Both the position numbers and the translations under genes were made by a program. Positions 14,089-15,346 of a DNA stretch of 15,346 nucleotides are shown here, piece by piece (the stretch's first letter is position 1; every line of letters begins with the position of its first letter). A model generated the notes under the pieces. The model saw only the letters and a list, made by a program, of their open reading frames with translations, ran no database searches and was not told the DNA's origin. Where the stretch lies: positions 1 through 15,346 of the forward strand of contig CAKTFL010000007.1 of assembly GCA_934555855.1 (NCBI GenBank), in the 5' to 3' direction. Source of the DNA: an uncultured Sphingomonas sp. (lineage in GTDB: Bacteria > Pseudomonadota > Alphaproteobacteria > Sphingomonadales > Sphingomonadaceae).

Positions 14089-15346
14089 ATGCGCGGAATA
14101 CTTTTTGCCACGACCATGTTGGCCGCAGTCGCAGCCTGCCCCGCCCAGGCCCAGCTTGCGCCAGCGACGACGGCGCGGATCACCGACCCAAAGGACGTGA
14201 TCGGCGGGGTGCCCGGATCCGACTATTTCCTCGCCGATTACACCAGGATCACGGCTTGGCTTCAGAAGGTGGCGGGTGAGAGCGACCGGATGAAGCTGGT
14301 GTCGATCGGCAAGACCACCGAGGGCCGCGACCAGTGGATGGTGATCGTCTCGTCGCCGGAGAACATCCGCAACCTGGACCAGAATCGCGAGATCGCCCGC
14401 AGGCTGGCGCTCGCCAGGGGCCTGACCGACGAGTCCGCGCGCGCGCTGGCCCGGCAGGGCAAAGCGATGGTGTGGATCGACGCGGGCGTCCACGCGACCG
14501 AGACGGTCAACGGCCAGGCGCATATCCAGATCGTTCACGACCTGCTGACCGACAACGACCCGGAAACGCTGCGTCTGCTTCATGACGATATCGCGCTGTT
14601 TGTGTTCGCCAATCCGGACGGGCTGGAACTGGTCGCCAACTGGTACATGCGCCCGGCCGATCCGAAGGCGCGCAGGACCGAGACGATCCCGGTCCTGTAT
14701 CAGCATTATGTCGGCCACGACGACAATCGCGACAGCTTCGCCGTGACCCAGGCGGAAACGACCAACATCAACAAGGCGATGTTCCGCGACTGGTTTCCCC
14801 AGCTGGCCTATAACCAGCACCAGACCGGCCCGGAGGGGACCGTCGTCTTCATCCCGCCGTTCCGCGACCCCCTGAACTACAATAACGAGCCGCTGGTCAT
14901 CAACGAGACCAATGGCCTGGCCTATGCGATGCACGGCCGGCTGCTCGCCGAGGGGAAGCCGGGCTCGATCATGCGGTCGGGCGCGCCCTATTCCACCTGG
15001 TTCAACGGCAACCTGCGGACGATCGCGAATTTCCACAATGTTCCCGGCATCCTCACCGAGATTATCGGCAATCCGACGCCGATGGAAATCCCGCTCGTGC
15101 CGAAGCACCAGCTCGCGCGGGAGGACCTGGCCGCGCCTATCGCGCCGCAGCCATGGCATTTCCAGCAGTCGATCGATTACGTCCGGTCGCTCGACCGGGC
15201 GATGCTGGATTACGCGTCGCGCAACCGCGAGACGGTGCTCTACAACCGCTATGTGATGGGCCGCGACCAGATCGCCAATGGCGGCCGCGACAGCTGGATC
15301 GTGACCCCGAAGCGGATCGAGGCGCTGGAGGAAGCCGCGAAGAAGG
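14089..15346 (+). CDS. M14 family zinc carboxypeptidase, exported (3' end outside window)
   Basis: The first 419 codons are present and the frame is open at the edge. A signal peptide (MRGILFATTMLAAVAACPAQA, cleavage near AQA-Q) indicates export. The M14 active site is visible: HATE with zinc ligands His135 and Glu138, the substrate-binding pair Asn213-Arg214 in HDDNRDSF, the third zinc ligand His244 in YNQHQTGP, and a candidate catalytic glutamate, Glu324, in ILTEIIGN. It would remove C-terminal residues from peptides in the periplasm. GGGACGAGAG precedes ATG 14089. It lies 75 nt after the receptor gene on the same strand, so cotranscription with it is likely. Large M14 proteins of this kind often have long C-terminal extensions, which cannot be seen here. 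Confidence 0.93.
   Translation, partial: MRGILFATTMLAAVAACPAQAQLAPATTARITDPKDVIGGVPGSDYFLADYTRITAWLQKVAGESDRMKLVSIGKTTEGRDQWMVIVSSPENIRNLDQNREIARRLALARGLTDESARALARQGKAMVWIDAGVHATETVNGQAHIQIVHDLLTDNDPETLRLLHDDIALFVFANPDGLELVANWYMRPADPKARRTETIPVLYQHYVGHDDNRDSFAVTQAETTNINKAMFRDWFPQLAYNQHQTGPEGTVVFIPPFRDPLNYNNEPLVINETNGLAYAMHGRLLAEGKPGSIMRSGAPYSTWFNGNLRTIANFHNVPGILTEIIGNPTPMEIPLVPKHQLAREDLAAPIAPQPWHFQQSIDYVRSLDRAMLDYASRNRETVLYNRYVMGRDQIANGGRDSWIVTPKRIEALEEAAKK

Overview
The window is a gene-dense stretch of a high-GC alphaproteobacterial chromosome. The combination of a TonB-dependent receptor with several exported metallopeptidases, short leaders, and strongly G/C-ending codons on both strands suggests Sphingomonas or a close sphingomonad. 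That assignment is an inference from gene content and protein style, not from a marker gene. I see no insertion sequence, phage gene, CRISPR array, toxin-antitoxin pair or recognisable defence system.

Left block, minus strand (1-4348). Reading in the direction of transcription there is a phospholipase D-superfamily protein (two HKD motifs), a GFA-type zinc-binding small protein, an oligopeptidase B-like S9 serine peptidase, and the start of a DedA-family membrane protein cut by the window edge. The last two are probably cotranscribed, since only 7 nt separate them.

Centre (4349-6736). A ~600-residue aminopeptidase P diverges from the PLD gene and begins with a 12-bp tandem repeat encoding the first residues. 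Its 3' end overlaps a small ORF that has a strong Shine-Dalgarno and an export-signal-like product. That ORF in turn overlaps, tail to tail, a 57-residue highly charged small protein on the other strand. A tRNA-Thr(GGT) follows. The small gene and the tRNA appear to be transcribed divergently from promoters whose -35 boxes overlap.

Right block (6737-15346). An epoxide-hydrolase-like alpha/beta hydrolase (minus strand) diverges from a plus-strand series: M28 metallopeptidase, carboxypeptidase Q-like M28 metallopeptidase, a large TonB-dependent receptor, and an M14 zinc carboxypeptidase running off the window. The three peptidases have export signals, so this looks like a peptide-scavenging locus. 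Secreted or periplasmic peptidases would trim peptides, the receptor would import them across the outer membrane, and cytoplasmic enzymes such as the S9 oligopeptidase and aminopeptidase P could finish the degradation. The functional link between blocks is inference. The most interesting unexplained items are the two small ORFs, the shared promoter region before the tRNA, and the repeat at the start of aminopeptidase P.
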